A program made the position numbers and the translations under genes. Below are positions 16,611 through 26,065 of a stretch of 64,000 bases of DNA, piece after piece. Below the pieces are notes generated by a model. The model saw nothing but the letters and a program-made list of their open reading frames with translations. It did not search any database and was not told where the DNA came from. The first letter of the stretch is position 1. Every line of letters begins with the position of its first letter. This DNA comes from Oleispira antarctica RB-8 (GTDB lineage: Bacteria; Pseudomonadota; Gammaproteobacteria; Pseudomonadales; Oceanobacteraceae), in contig FO203512.1 of the NCBI GenBank assembly GCA_000967895.1, positions 1,065,582-1,129,581 on the forward strand. Direction: 5' to 3'.

Positions 16611-17642
16611 ATGAAAGCAATAAAGCGATTATTAATCTCTACAGTGTGCGCTTTACTGCTAGTTAATGTTTCTTTTGCCAGTTCAGATACCGGCGATTTG
16701 CGTTATACGGTAAAGAAAAACGATACGGTTTGGGGGATTTGCAAAACTTATGTTAGTGATCCTCTATGTTGGAAAAAATTGGTTGTCTATAACCAACTAA
16801 AAAATCCTAAGTACCTTCCTCCAAAATCGATCATACGTATACCTAAAGAGTGGTTGTCAGATCATCCTACAACGGCATTGGTTATTGCTGTAGAAGGGCA
16901 GGTGAGTGTGACGCGAAATACATCCAAAGAACAGCGAAGCTTAATCGTTGGTGATCTACTTAATCAACAAGATGTTGTGCAAGCACTTAATGGCAGTGCA
17001 ATGATTAAATTTGCCGATCAATCTAGATTGCTGCTAAAAGCAAACAGTACTATTCGCATGGAAACTCTTCAGTTTTATGACCCGAGTCAATTGGTTAATA
17101 CTCGGGTGGAGTTATTAAAAGGTCGAGTGAAAGCTCAGGTTGAAAAAATCAGTAATGAAAATAGTCGTTATGAAGTCGTTACACCCGCGGCAGTTGCTGC
17201 GGTAAGAGGAACAGAGTTTCGAGTTGCGAACGAGAAAAATGATAATGGCCGCGCTGTTATGAGAACAGAGTTATTAACTGGCGCGCTTGAAGTTGTATCT
17301 GATAATAATAAACAAAATATTATCGCAGGTCAGGCGGTAATGGCGGTTGAAGATGAGGGCGTTTATGATCCTGTTGTATTATTACCTCGGCCTTTATTAG
17401 AAATTAATGGAGCGCGAAGTTTTCAACTGCCTTATGACGTTCAATGGAAACCTATTAAGGGGGCTGTTTCTTATCAGGTTACGCTCATGACTGAAGATAA
17501 CCAAATGTGGCAAAAAAGTACTACTGAAACAAAATTTAAATTACAGGATTTAGATTCGGGTCGCTTTGAATTGCTAATTCGAGGTGTTGACTCCCAAGGA
17601 TTCGAAGGACGAAATCGTCGTTTGAAAATAAATTTTCCTTAG
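16611..17642 (+). CDS. LysM and FecR domain periplasmic protein
   Basis: 343 residues. Signal peptide 1-23 (ending SFASS). A LysM-like cell-wall-binding domain (about 30-82): RYTVKKNDTVWGICKTY ... IIRIP. A FecR-type domain (about 90-210): GQVSVTR, VVQALNGSAMIKFADQSRLLL and TPAAVAAVRGTEFRV, the last a hallmark of the family. The C-terminal part (about 250-343) looks like a fibronectin-type fold (VSYQVTLMTEDN ... FELLIRGVDSQGFEG). A periplasmic protein able to touch peptidoglycan. It is followed after 14 bases by the CHASE2 kinase; FecR-domain and CHASE2 genes are often neighbours, which suggests they act as a sensor pair. Confidence 0.88.
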   Translation: MKAIKRLLISTVCALLLVNVSFASSDTGDLRYTVKKNDTVWGICKTYVSDPLCWKKLVVYNQLKNPKYLPPKSIIRIPKEWLSDHPTTALVIAVEGQVSVTRNTSKEQRSLIVGDLLNQQDVVQALNGSAMIKFADQSRLLLKANSTIRMETLQFYDPSQLVNTRVELLKGRVKAQVEKISNENSRYEVVTPAAVAAVRGTEFRVANEKNDNGRAVMRTELLTGALEVVSDNNKQNIIAGQAVMAVEDEGVYDPVVLLPRPLLEINGARSFQLPYDVQWKPIKGAVSYQVTLMTEDNQMWQKSTTETKFKLQDLDSGRFELLIRGVDSQGFEGRNRRLKINFP

Positions 17643-17656
17643 ATGCTAAGACTTGA

Positions 17657-20218
17657 ATGTTAGCTTTGTTGAAAAATTCAACAACGAATCGCTTTGATTG
17701 GCCACTATTAATTCTAGGACTAATTATATTACTCCAAGTTAATAGCAATCAATATTGGGATTGGACTCAAGGCTTTGACTACTCTATTTATGACAGTCAT
17801 ATACAGAATTTTTCGCAGCCTGCTGACGATAAAATACTCATAATTGAAATTGATGAGCAAAGCCTCTCTTTGCTCGGCGACTGGCCATGGCCACGAAGTT
17901 ATCATGCTCAGATGATTAATCTGTTAACCCAGGCAGATGCCGGTGTTATTGCTTACAACATCATCTTTTCCAATTCAAATCCCGAAGATATAAATGATCA
18001 ACTGTTATCTGGTGCTATTGAAAGCAGTGGGCGAACGATTTTGCCTTTGTACTTTGATCGTTTATTAAAAGAAGATGATGTTTCAGAAGTCCTGCCAGCA
18101 CTGGCTTTTAGGAAATATTCTGGATTGGGGCATGTTAATACCTATTTAGATGAAGATGGGACATTGCGCTCAATTCGTTTGATGGATCGATTTAAAGAGC
18201 AGCGTTGGCCACATTTCTCATTTGCCAGTTTTTTGTTTAACCAACCTTATTCCCCGTTATTAGAATTAAATTTAGATGATGTATTTATTCCTTTTATTAC
18301 TAAAGGGGATTTTCAAAGGGTATCGTTTGTTGATGTATTAACAGGTCTGGTGCCAGCAGAAACATTTTCACAACGCACTGTATTTGTTGGCATGACAGCG
18401 ACATCAATGGGAGACCCGTTATTGATTCCAACTAATGATGGTGGAAGGCAAACGCCTGCGGTTGAGATTAATGCAAACGTTTACCAGGCGCTTGATAATG
18501 GCCAGTTAATAAGTCCACTTCCTAATCTACTGTCTTTGATTATTAATACAGTGTTTGTACTTGTTGCTTTGTATCTCATGCCCAAGTTATCAGGGATTCA
18601 ACAGTTTGCGGTCACTCTGGTGTGTATTTTATTGGCTTGGTTATTAAGTTACGGATTGTTGTATCAGGGTTATTGGTATAGAAGTGCGGGTTTAATAATT
18701 GCTCTTCTTACTATTCCTTTTATATGGAATTTATTGCGCTTAAGTCGATTATTTAACTATCTTCGACAACAAGTTAATCAGTTAAAGCGACAGCAAGATA
18801 CGGAAGCGTTTCGTTTGCCAAATTATCATGGTTTGGATACTGAGGACGACCTCAACGCCTTTCTTAGGTTGATGCAGATCGATGATTATCAAATATTGTC
18901 TTTTGATTCGGATCTTTCAGAGCAAGCAACATTATCTGCTTATGACTCTGTCGATACGATTACCAAAAAATTAAAATTGTTACTTAATAGTGAAGAAAAA
19001 ATCTTATTGTTAAATTTTAAAGAATTTACGTCATTAGAGCGGCATAAGTTAAACATATTAAAACAGCTGCTATTACAAAAGCAGCGTGATGAATTAAAAG
19101 TTATTCATCAGTCACAATCTTCAAATGATGTATTTACACAGCAGTTATCATTAATTAGCGGTTTTCAGCAGCAGCTATCAATGACACATTCATTATTCGA
19201 AGAGAGTATTGAGGGCGTTTCGGCAGGTATTTTAGTATCTGATCTTACGGGTAAGGTTTTATTCAGTAATAAAGCGTTGAGTGAGCTAATAAAAATTGAT
19301 GTCTTTGATACGGATTTGTTATTCCAGTCAATTACCTTGATTAAAGGTGAGTGGTTAGGGCTTTTACGAGATGCCGTTTTATTGCAAAGCTCTGTTACTG
19401 TCGAAGCGAAGATAGGACAAAAAGATTTATCTGTGAGTATTCGCTGTATTCAAGATAAGGTGGATGCTAGCCTCTCACCTTTAGCGCCTTTATTAGTTTT
19501 CAATATCACCGATATCAGTACTGTAAAGCAAGCTCATAGAAGTCGCAGTGAGATGATTGATTTTCTTTCTCATGACTTACGCTCTCCCATGGCCTCATTG
19601 CAGGCATTGGTTAATCAGTTGCGCAACAGGAAGTCAGCGTCTTTAGATGTCGAAGATTTAATTGATAAGGTTGATCAGTACAGCCGACGGGGATTGGATT
19701 TTTCAGAGCAGTTTTTAGAGCTGGCAAAAGTAGAAAGTGATGAGGAGGTTTTGTTATATGAAGTGGACCTTTATTCTGTCGCACAAAATGCGTTCGATAC
19801 GCTTTATCACCAAGCGCAAGAGAAGTCGATTCAGCTCGAAATAGATATTGATGGTGATTATTGGGTATTGACCAATGGTGAGCTACTTGAAAGGATTTTA
19901 CTCAACTTGGTCAGTAATGCGATTAAATACAGCCCTAATGATAGTCGCGTTTTATTGAAAGTGCGGGTTTTACAAAATACTCTTTTACAGGTCGGGGTGG
20001 GTGATGAAGGACCTGGAATTCCAGATGAGTTATCAAGCCGTTTGTTCAAGCCTTATTCAAGAGGAGAGGATAGTAATACAAAAAAAGCGCAAGGAATCGG
20101 TCTTGGTTTGCGTTTTGTTGATGTGGCTCTGAAGCGACTGAATAGCCAAATACAATTTGAAACCTCTGCTGACGGAACATTGTTTTACTTTAATTTAGAA
20201 TCAATCGATCTGGTTTAA
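17657..20218 (+). CDS. CHASE2-domain sensor histidine kinase
   Basis: 853 residues. An N-terminal membrane helix (about 15-30) precedes a periplasmic CHASE2 domain (about 40-285), including IIEIDEQSLSLLGDWPWPR and VFVGMTATSMGD. Three close membrane helices (about 290-358) follow, then a linker, a PAS-like region (about 510-610), a HisKA domain with His639 (FLSHDLRSPMAS) and a HATPase domain with N-box NLVSNAIKYSP, G1 DEGPGIP and GIGLGLRFVD. A complete transmitter with no receiver of its own. The partner regulator is probably the OmpR-type protein two genes upstream. The periplasmic signal is unknown. Confidence 0.92.
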   Translation: MLALLKNSTTNRFDWPLLILGLIILLQVNSNQYWDWTQGFDYSIYDSHIQNFSQPADDKILIIEIDEQSLSLLGDWPWPRSYHAQMINLLTQADAGVIAYNIIFSNSNPEDINDQLLSGAIESSGRTILPLYFDRLLKEDDVSEVLPALAFRKYSGLGHVNTYLDEDGTLRSIRLMDRFKEQRWPHFSFASFLFNQPYSPLLELNLDDVFIPFITKGDFQRVSFVDVLTGLVPAETFSQRTVFVGMTATSMGDPLLIPTNDGGRQTPAVEINANVYQALDNGQLISPLPNLLSLIINTVFVLVALYLMPKLSGIQQFAVTLVCILLAWLLSYGLLYQGYWYRSAGLIIALLTIPFIWNLLRLSRLFNYLRQQVNQLKRQQDTEAFRLPNYHGLDTEDDLNAFLRLMQIDDYQILSFDSDLSEQATLSAYDSVDTITKKLKLLLNSEEKILLLNFKEFTSLERHKLNILKQLLLQKQRDELKVIHQSQSSNDVFTQQLSLISGFQQQLSMTHSLFEESIEGVSAGILVSDLTGKVLFSNKALSELIKIDVFDTDLLFQSITLIKGEWLGLLRDAVLLQSSVTVEAKIGQKDLSVSIRCIQDKVDASLSPLAPLLVFNITDISTVKQAHRSRSEMIDFLSHDLRSPMASLQALVNQLRNRKSASLDVEDLIDKVDQYSRRGLDFSEQFLELAKVESDEEVLLYEVDLYSVAQNAFDTLYHQAQEKSIQLEIDIDGDYWVLTNGELLERILLNLVSNAIKYSPNDSRVLLKVRVLQNTLLQVGVGDEGPGIPDELSSRLFKPYSRGEDSNTKKAQGIGLGLRFVDVALKRLNSQIQFETSADGTLFYFNLESIDLV

Positions 20219-20228
20219 TATTATTGTC

Positions 20229-20249
20229 TGGCCGCTTATAAAGCGGCCA
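20229..20249. terminator. Convergent bidirectional terminator
   Basis: TGGCCGCTTATAAAGCGGCCA is a perfect 9-bp stem with a 3-base loop, 11 bases after the kinase stop and 3 bases beyond the glnD stop on the other strand. T-runs are poor on both sides, but the placement between converging genes supports termination. Confidence 0.75.
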
Positions 20250-20251
20250 AC

Positions 20252-22975
20252 TTATATCTTTTGTTGTGCTTCTACTTGCTGATCTAAAATTTCACAGATC
20301 TCTTCTTGAATATGCAGGCACAAGTCAGGGTCACTGATGGGCTTATCATTGCAGTCGGAGATAAAGAATATATCAGAAATGCGTTCGCCTTCTGTCATGA
20401 TTTTAGCACTGTGCATGAGTAAATTATGCGTCATAAAAAACTCCCCCATGCGTGCTAGTAGGCCCGGACGATCCGCTGCAATGACTTCTAATACGGTTCG
20501 CATCATGACGGGATCATTACTGAGTGTCACTTGAGTTGGGACCTGGAAATGCTTCAGTTGGCGAGGTGTACGGCGTTGAATAACTGAGCTGTATTCTTCG
20601 GGTGTGGAGAGCGCATGAGTTAACGTTTTTTTGATCTGATCAATTCGTGCAGGATCGTTGCCAATGGCATCCCCGTTCTCGTCTAATACAATATAGGTAT
20701 CAACGGCATTGCGATTATTTGATGTCATGATGCGAGCGTCTTGAATACTAAGATTCAGCTGATCTAAGGTCGCTGTAGTGACTGCAAATAAATTGGGATG
20801 GTTTTTCATAAAGATAAAGATTTGAGTTGCCCCCTCAAAATCGATATCACTCGTTTCTTTAATAGCGACTAAGGGAGATTCACTAAAGCCGTGGTCAGTA
20901 ATGATCTGAGTATGCCAAACGATATTCTCAGTACCTTCTCGTAGGAAGTAGTCATCTCCTGGTTCAGCCCATATTGTACGAGCATGATCTTCATCGATGC
21001 CGAGTTTTTCTAATTCGTAAATAGCTTCGCATTGAATGGCACTAATGAGCTGTTCTTTACCCATTGAATTATTTAAGCCCCGGCGGAATGCTTGTTTTGT
21101 ATTGTAATACAGTGTGCGCATTTGCTCTGCACGCCAGCCAGTCCATAGTTTTGGGTTGGTGCTGTTTATGTCGGCGATGGACACTAGAAATAAATGTTGC
21201 AGGTGATCCATGTCACCAACTTCAAGTGCAAAGTGGTGAATGTCTTCTGGATTGTTGATGTCAATTCTTTGAGAGGCTTGTGACATTAGCAGGTGATTGC
21301 GTACTAGCCATTCCACCATGTCAGCATCGTACTGGCTAAGTTTGTGCTGTCGACAAAACGCTTTGGCGATTTCAGCCCCTACAACTTCATGATCTCCACG
21401 ATGCATTTTACCTGCATCATGGAGAATGGCTGTGATGTATAAAACTTCTTTGCGTTTGATTTTATGGATTAAGTTGTAAGCAACAGGGAAGTGTTCTTTT
21501 TCATCCGCATGGCGATACCTACGCAACATTTGCACCATTCGAAGGCTATGCTCATCGACGGTATAAATATGAAATAAGTCATACTGCATATGACCAATGA
21601 TACTGCCAAAATCAGGAATATAGCGGCCTAAAATACCGTAGCGCATCATGCGTTTTAATGTGCTGGAAATTTCTAGATTGTTTCTAAGAAATTGCATAAA
21701 AAGATCATTATGCAAAGGCTTCTCGCGAAAGTCTTGATCAATTAATTCTCGATGATCATGTAATGCTCTGATGGTGCTTGAGTGCATTCCTTCAATATTA
21801 TCGCGCTTAGCAAACTCAACAAATATACGTAATAGAAGTTCAGGCTTGTCGGCAATTCTTTTTGGGTCGGTTAGTCGAATGTGACCATTAAAAATATAAA
21901 GATCATCGTCAATCGGTTCAATTTGATCTTGGCCACTGTCGCCAAAAACATCGTCTTTAATATGGTAAAGAAGAATGTCGGTGAGCTCGGTAAGTGCAAG
22001 TTGATGACGATAAAATTGCAGCATCATATGTTCGACGCCGAGCATTTCTTCATCATCACGAAAGCCTAAAATCTCGGCAATCTCTTTTTGTAAATCAAAT
22101 AATAGGCGATCTTCTTCCCTGTTCGTGACCATATGTAAAGCGTATCGAAGCTGCCACAAAAATTCAGTGCTGCGTTTGTATTGATCTAATTCAAATTGAG
22201 TTAAAAATTTATATTGTTTTAACTCTTCCAATTCTTCGTGTCGGAAGTGTCGCATCGCCATCCAGTTAATGGTTTGGATGTCGCGTAAAGTGCCTGGTGA
22301 GTTTTTTACGTTGGGCTCTAAGTTGTACTCTGTATCTTCATGCTTTGCATGGCGCTTTTTTAACTCTTCCCATTTGGCTGCAAAAAACTCAGGGCCAGAC
22401 CAGATTATGCGAGGATCTGTTTTCTCTTGCAGTTGCAGTAGTAGTGACTCATTGCCAGCAATGGTTCTAACTTCCATCATGTTGGTAATAATAGTGAGGT
22501 CTTTTTTTGCCTCGCTAACGCATTCGTCCAATGTGCGAACGCTATGGCCAATATCCAGTTTTAAGTCCCAGAGTAGGGTGATAAAGCTTTGTAAGGCTTC
22601 TTTATGTTCATCGAATGCGGCTTCGTTTTCTAATACAATTAATAGATCAATGTCGGAGTGTGGTTGCAGCTCGGCGCGCCCGTAGCCACCCACAGCGAGT
22701 AGCGATATGCTGTCTTTGCTATTAGGATTGTCATTGAATCCTGAGTTTTGCCACAAACAAAATAAAATTTGATCGATGAGTTTTGATCGATGAGCAACGA
22801 GGGTTGCCGCGTCTAGTGTGGCACGAAAATAGTTATGGCATTGTTGTTTTATATCGGCGAGCAGCGGTTTGATTATGGGGAGGGGTGAGATGGCCGTATT
22901 TAATTGCTCAAGTAACGCTTCGTTATCGATGCTTGGAAGCTCTAAAGTCGTCTGATTTACGGCCATCGTTGTCAA
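20252..22975 (-). CDS. glnD: [Protein-PII] uridylyltransferase / uridylyl-removing enzyme
   Basis: Bifunctional nitrogen sensor that adds UMP to PII when glutamine is low and removes it when glutamine is high. 907 residues, full length. Nucleotidyltransferase core GGYGRAELQPHSDIDLL (about residues 93-109), then an HD phosphohydrolase with ILHDAGKMHRGDHE, and two C-terminal ACT domains that sense glutamine (first near 720, second beginning VLEVIAADRPGLLARMG). Start MTTMAVNQ; the second ATG three codons on is an alternative. It lies downstream of map on the same strand, as in many gammaproteobacteria. Confidence 0.97.
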   Translation of the reverse strand: MTTMAVNQTTLELPSIDNEALLEQLNTAISPLPIIKPLLADIKQQCHNYFRATLDAATLVAHRSKLIDQILFCLWQNSGFNDNPNSKDSISLLAVGGYGRAELQPHSDIDLLIVLENEAAFDEHKEALQSFITLLWDLKLDIGHSVRTLDECVSEAKKDLTIITNMMEVRTIAGNESLLLQLQEKTDPRIIWSGPEFFAAKWEELKKRHAKHEDTEYNLEPNVKNSPGTLRDIQTINWMAMRHFRHEELEELKQYKFLTQFELDQYKRSTEFLWQLRYALHMVTNREEDRLLFDLQKEIAEILGFRDDEEMLGVEHMMLQFYRHQLALTELTDILLYHIKDDVFGDSGQDQIEPIDDDLYIFNGHIRLTDPKRIADKPELLLRIFVEFAKRDNIEGMHSSTIRALHDHRELIDQDFREKPLHNDLFMQFLRNNLEISSTLKRMMRYGILGRYIPDFGSIIGHMQYDLFHIYTVDEHSLRMVQMLRRYRHADEKEHFPVAYNLIHKIKRKEVLYITAILHDAGKMHRGDHEVVGAEIAKAFCRQHKLSQYDADMVEWLVRNHLLMSQASQRIDINNPEDIHHFALEVGDMDHLQHLFLVSIADINSTNPKLWTGWRAEQMRTLYYNTKQAFRRGLNNSMGKEQLISAIQCEAIYELEKLGIDEDHARTIWAEPGDDYFLREGTENIVWHTQIITDHGFSESPLVAIKETSDIDFEGATQIFIFMKNHPNLFAVTTATLDQLNLSIQDARIMTSNNRNAVDTYIVLDENGDAIGNDPARIDQIKKTLTHALSTPEEYSSVIQRRTPRQLKHFQVPTQVTLSNDPVMMRTVLEVIAADRPGLLARMGEFFMTHNLLMHSAKIMTEGERISDIFFISDCNDKPISDPDLCLHIQEEICEILDQQVEAQQKI

Positions 22976-23065
22976 AATCTATACCCTAACTTGTTACTGT
23001 TATGAAGCTGATTGTTAAACCGATTGTGATACCTGCTATTTTAAGCCAGTGAATGAAAGACTCAC

Positions 23066-23842
23066 TTACCAATATTGAGTCTCTTCTTTACGACGGGTTA
23101 ATACATCGACCCCATCTTCGGTGACTAAGCAGGTGTGTTCAAATTGTGCACTAGGCTTGCGGTCTTTAGTAACCACTGTCCAACCATCAGGTAGTTGTTT
23201 ATTAAAGCGTTTGCCTTGGTTGATCATTGGTTCGATGGTGAAGGTCATGCCCGGTAATAATTCCATACCAGTGCCGGCTTTACCATAATGCAGAACCTGA
23301 AAACCATCCTCGTGGAATTCGCTGCCAATACCATGGCCGCAATATTCACGCACAACAGAGTAGTGATTACTTTCAGCGTACTGCTGAATAATAGCGCCAA
23401 TATCGCCTAAGCGGCAGCCTGGCTTAACTAAGGCGATGGCTTTATACATGCTCTCTTGTGTGATATCGACTAAGCGTTGAAGTGGCGCGCTTGCTTCACC
23501 AATAAAGAACATTTTACTGGTATCACCATGATAGCCATCTTTAATAACAGTAATGTCGATATTAATAATATCGCCTTTTTTTAAGGCTTTATCATTTGGA
23601 ATGCCGTGGCAGATGACGTGGTTCACGGAAGTGCAAATAGACTTAGGGAAACCATGGTAGTTGAGAGGGGCTGGAATAGCTTCTTGAACGTCAACGATGT
23701 AGTTATGGCAGATCGTATTGAGTTCGTCAGTGGTGACACCCACTACAATATACTCTTCGATCATTTCCAATACTTCCGCAGCCAATCGTCCGGCAATGCG
23801 CATTTTTTCGATTTCTTCAGCTGTTTTAACAAATTTTGACAT
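23066..23842 (-). CDS. map: Methionine aminopeptidase, type I
   Basis: Removes the initiator methionine from new proteins. I start it at ATG 23842 (MSKFVKTAEEIEKMR), which fits the type I N-terminus; a longer reading to 23920 adds 26 atypical residues. This gives 258 residues against 264 in E. coli. Metal ligands are in place: two Asp in NIDITVIKDGYHGD, His in GHGIGSEFHE, and Glu in FTIEPMI and FEHT. Divergent from rpsB across about 370 bases, the common gammaproteobacterial arrangement. Confidence 0.96.
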   Translation of the reverse strand: MSKFVKTAEEIEKMRIAGRLAAEVLEMIEEYIVVGVTTDELNTICHNYIVDVQEAIPAPLNYHGFPKSICTSVNHVICHGIPNDKALKKGDIINIDITVIKDGYHGDTSKMFFIGEASAPLQRLVDITQESMYKAIALVKPGCRLGDIGAIIQQYAESNHYSVVREYCGHGIGSEFHEDGFQVLHYGKAGTGMELLPGMTFTIEPMINQGKRFNKQLPDGWTVVTKDRKPSAQFEHTCLVTEDGVDVLTRRKEETQYW

Positions 23843-24139
23843 ATTTATTCGCTTACACTGTCGCTTATACGATTGATTAGTTTCACTTAGCTTACGTGTG
23901 ATACCCATTAATTGGATCATTGTACGCTCATCTTAAGCTTTTATAAATGGGGCAAATATGACATGTAAGAAGGCTATTTAAAATAGATATTGAGATGGAA
24001 TTTTCTTTATTTTCATCTCAATTAATGGTATAAAGCGCCGCTGATTAGGCCTATCTTACCTCAGTATTTACGAATACGTTCTTAGATGCTTTGTTTGATA
24101 CTTGATCAGTAAATAATACACACACTCATCATAACGATG
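23843..24139. promoter_or_regulatory. map-rpsB divergent promoter region with 9-bp inverted repeat
   Basis: Non-coding. A TATAAA at 24029-24034 followed by GCGCCGC is a plausible rpsB -10 with a GC-rich discriminator, as in promoters under stringent control; the -35 is weak. Just upstream lie inverted arms ATTGAGATG (23989-23997) and CATCTCAAT (24014-24022), which could be an operator. Confidence 0.5.
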
Positions 24140-24190
24140 TTGCGGGGTGCCGAAAGGTCGCAGTATTGGATGGGTGGAGGCTCAACCCAA
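24140..24190 (+). promoter_or_regulatory. rpsB mRNA leader, candidate S2 autoregulatory structure
   Basis: Two small hairpins precede rpsB: TGCG (24141) pairing with CGCA (24162) around a CC-GAAA-GG tetraloop stem, then TGGGT (24171-24175) pairing with ACCCA (24185-24189). In E. coli, S2 represses rpsB-tsf through conserved leader elements. Equating these hairpins with that site is inference from position and shape. Confidence 0.5.
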
Positions 24191-24212
24191 ATTTAATTAA
24201 GGTAGTTATATT

Positions 24213-24950
24213 ATGGCGCAAGTAAGTATGCGTGACCTGCTTAAAGCAGGCGTTCACTTTGGACACCAAACTCGTTATTGGAACCCTAAGATGGGTAAAT
24301 ACATCTTTGGTGCTCGCAATAAGATTCATATCATCAACTTGGAACACACTGTTCCTGCATTAAACAATGCATTGAAGTTGATTGAAAGCCGCACTTCAGG
24401 CAACAACAAAGTATTGTTTGTTGGTACTAAGCGTGCAGCAAGTAAAATCATCCAACAACAAGCAGAGCGTGCTGGCCAGCCATACGTTGCTCACCGCTGG
24501 TTGGGTGGTATGTTGACTAACTACAAAACTATTCGTCAATCTATTAAGCGTTTTCGCGATTTAGAAGCTCAAAAAGCAGACGGTACTTTTGAGCAGTTGA
24601 CTAAGAAAGAAGCTTTGATGCGTGCCCGCGAAATGGACAAGCTAGAGCGTTCTATCGGTGGTATCAAAGACATGGGCGGTTTGCCTGATGTTGTTTTCGT
24701 AATCGACGTTGACCACGAGCGCATCGCGATTCAAGAAGCAAATAAATTGGGTATCCCAGTTGTTGGTATCGTTGATACTAACTCTAACCCAGATGGTATC
24801 GATTACGTTATTCCTGGTAACGATGATGCGATCCGTGCAATCGAGATTTACGCAACAGCAGTAGCTGACGCGGTTCTTGAAGGCAAGCAAGCAACGGCTG
24901 CTGATAAAGGCGAAGTTGTTGAAGAGAAAGCTGAGCCAGCGGCTGAGTAA
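24213..24950 (+). CDS. rpsB: 30S ribosomal protein S2
   Basis: 245 residues beginning [19 protein letters not shown], the S2 signature. Other conserved segments: [47 protein letters not shown] and [17 protein letters not shown]. The acidic tail ([11 protein letters not shown]) is usual. S2 joins the small subunit late and is needed with S1 for mRNA binding. First gene of rpsB-tsf. Confidence 0.99.
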   Translation: MAQVSMRDLLKAGVHFGHQTRYWNPKMGKYIFGARNKIHIINLEHTVPALNNALKLIESRTSGNNKVLFVGTKRAASKIIQQQAERAGQPYVAHRWLGGMLTNYKTIRQSIKRFRDLEAQKADGTFEQLTKKEALMRAREMDKLERSIGGIKDMGGLPDVVFVIDVDHERIAIQEANKLGIPVVGIVDTNSNPDGIDYVIPGNDDAIRAIEIYATAVADAVLEGKQATAADKGEVVEEKAEPAAE

Positions 24951-24965
24951 TTTCTAAGCTTCATC

Positions 24966-24994
24966 AAAAAAAAGGGGCTTGCCCCTTTTTTTTT
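24966..24994. terminator. rpsB-tsf intercistronic terminator/attenuator
   Basis: An A-run, GGGG-CTTG-CCCC and a T-run make a strong, symmetric intrinsic terminator. It probably lets S2 be made in excess of EF-Ts by partial read-through. Confidence 0.9.
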
Positions 24995-25070
24995 GATCAT
25001 TATTTTAAAGCTTTGTTGAGAAACGAGGCTTTGTACTTTATATAAATACTGGACATTAAGGACTCTTCCT

Positions 25071-25925
25071 ATGGCACGTATATCTGCACTATTGGTTAAA
25101 GAATTACGCGAGCGCACTGGCTTGGGTATGATGGAATGTAAAAAAGCTTTGACGGCTAGCGAAGGTGATATCGATCTAGCGATTGAAGACCTACGTAAGA
25201 ACTCTGGCCTAAAAGCGGCTAAGAAAGCTGATCGTACTGCGGCTGAAGGTAAGGTATTTGTTGCTACCAATGGCAATGCTATCTTTGCTGTTGAAGTTAA
25301 CTCTGAAACAGATTTCGCAGCAGGCGATGCTAACTTCCTAGGTTTTTCTGACAAGGTTGTTGCTAAAGTTGCTGAAACTAAAGAAACTGACATTGCGACA
25401 GTAATGGCGGGTGAGCTTGAATCAGCTCGTGAAGCTTTAGTTCAGAAAATTGGCGAAAAAATTGAAGTTCGTCGCATCTTTACTTTAGAGGCTGACGTAG
25501 TAGGCCATTATGTTCACTCTAACGGTAAACTAGCGGCAATCGTTGGCCTTCAGGGCGGAAACGAAGAAGTAGCTAAAGACATTGCTATGCACATTACTGC
25601 ACTAAGCCCAGTTGTGGTTAATGCGGCTGATATGCCTGCAGACCTTGTAGCTAAAGAAAAAGAAATTATTAAAGCTCAGCCTGATATGGCGGGTAAGCCA
25701 GACGCTATCGTTGAAAAAATGATGGGTGGTCGTATTAGCAAGTTCTTAAAAGAGTCTAGCTTGACGGATCAGCCTTTTGTTAAGAATCCTGATATCACTG
25801 TTGGCCAGCTTGCGAAAGACGCCGGTGCTGTTATCGTTTCTTTCCAGCGTATTGCTGTTGGTGAAGGCGTTGAAGTTGCTGAAGTTGATTTTGCTGCAGA
25901 AGTTGCTGCTCAACTTAAGGGTTAA
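25071..25925 (+). CDS. tsf: Elongation factor Ts
   Basis: Guanine nucleotide exchange factor for EF-Tu. 284 residues (E. coli 283). N-terminal UBA-like domain with [22 protein letters not shown], then the core with the EF-Tu-contacting motif [10 protein letters not shown] (SETDFVA in E. coli). Later parts include GRISKFLKE and [10 protein letters not shown]. Follows rpsB beyond an attenuator. Confidence 0.98.
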   Translation: MARISALLVKELRERTGLGMMECKKALTASEGDIDLAIEDLRKNSGLKAAKKADRTAAEGKVFVATNGNAIFAVEVNSETDFAAGDANFLGFSDKVVAKVAETKETDIATVMAGELESAREALVQKIGEKIEVRRIFTLEADVVGHYVHSNGKLAAIVGLQGGNEEVAKDIAMHITALSPVVVNAADMPADLVAKEKEIIKAQPDMAGKPDAIVEKMMGGRISKFLKESSLTDQPFVKNPDITVGQLAKDAGAVIVSFQRIAVGEGVEVAEVDFAAEVAAQLKG

Positions 25926-25978
25926 TTCTGATTGAATTGACTGGGAATTCTTTCTTGTAATGTGAGAGAATTCTAAAA

Positions 25979-26004
25979 ATGCCGGGGTAACCCGGCATTT
26001 TTTT
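25979..26004 (+). terminator. Intrinsic terminator after tsf
   Basis: ATGCCGGG-GTAA-CCCGGCAT followed by a run of Ts: an 8-bp GC-rich stem with tetraloop, 54 bases after the tsf stop. It separates rpsB-tsf from pyrH onwards. Confidence 0.93.
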
Positions 26005-26065
26005 GAAAGCCTGAAATGGTTTTTGTCACCCCCAAATTATATTGATGACACCACTGGAGTTGGCT

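Noticed and set aside
23843-23920. N-terminal extension of methionine aminopeptidase
   Set aside because: The extra 26 residues are unlike the family and lie in the promoter region; ATG 23842 fits type I enzymes.
24848-25393. 181-codon open frame antisense to the rpsB-tsf junction
   Set aside because: It crosses a strong terminator, is the complement of highly conserved genes and shows only low-complexity Ala/Ser-rich sequence.
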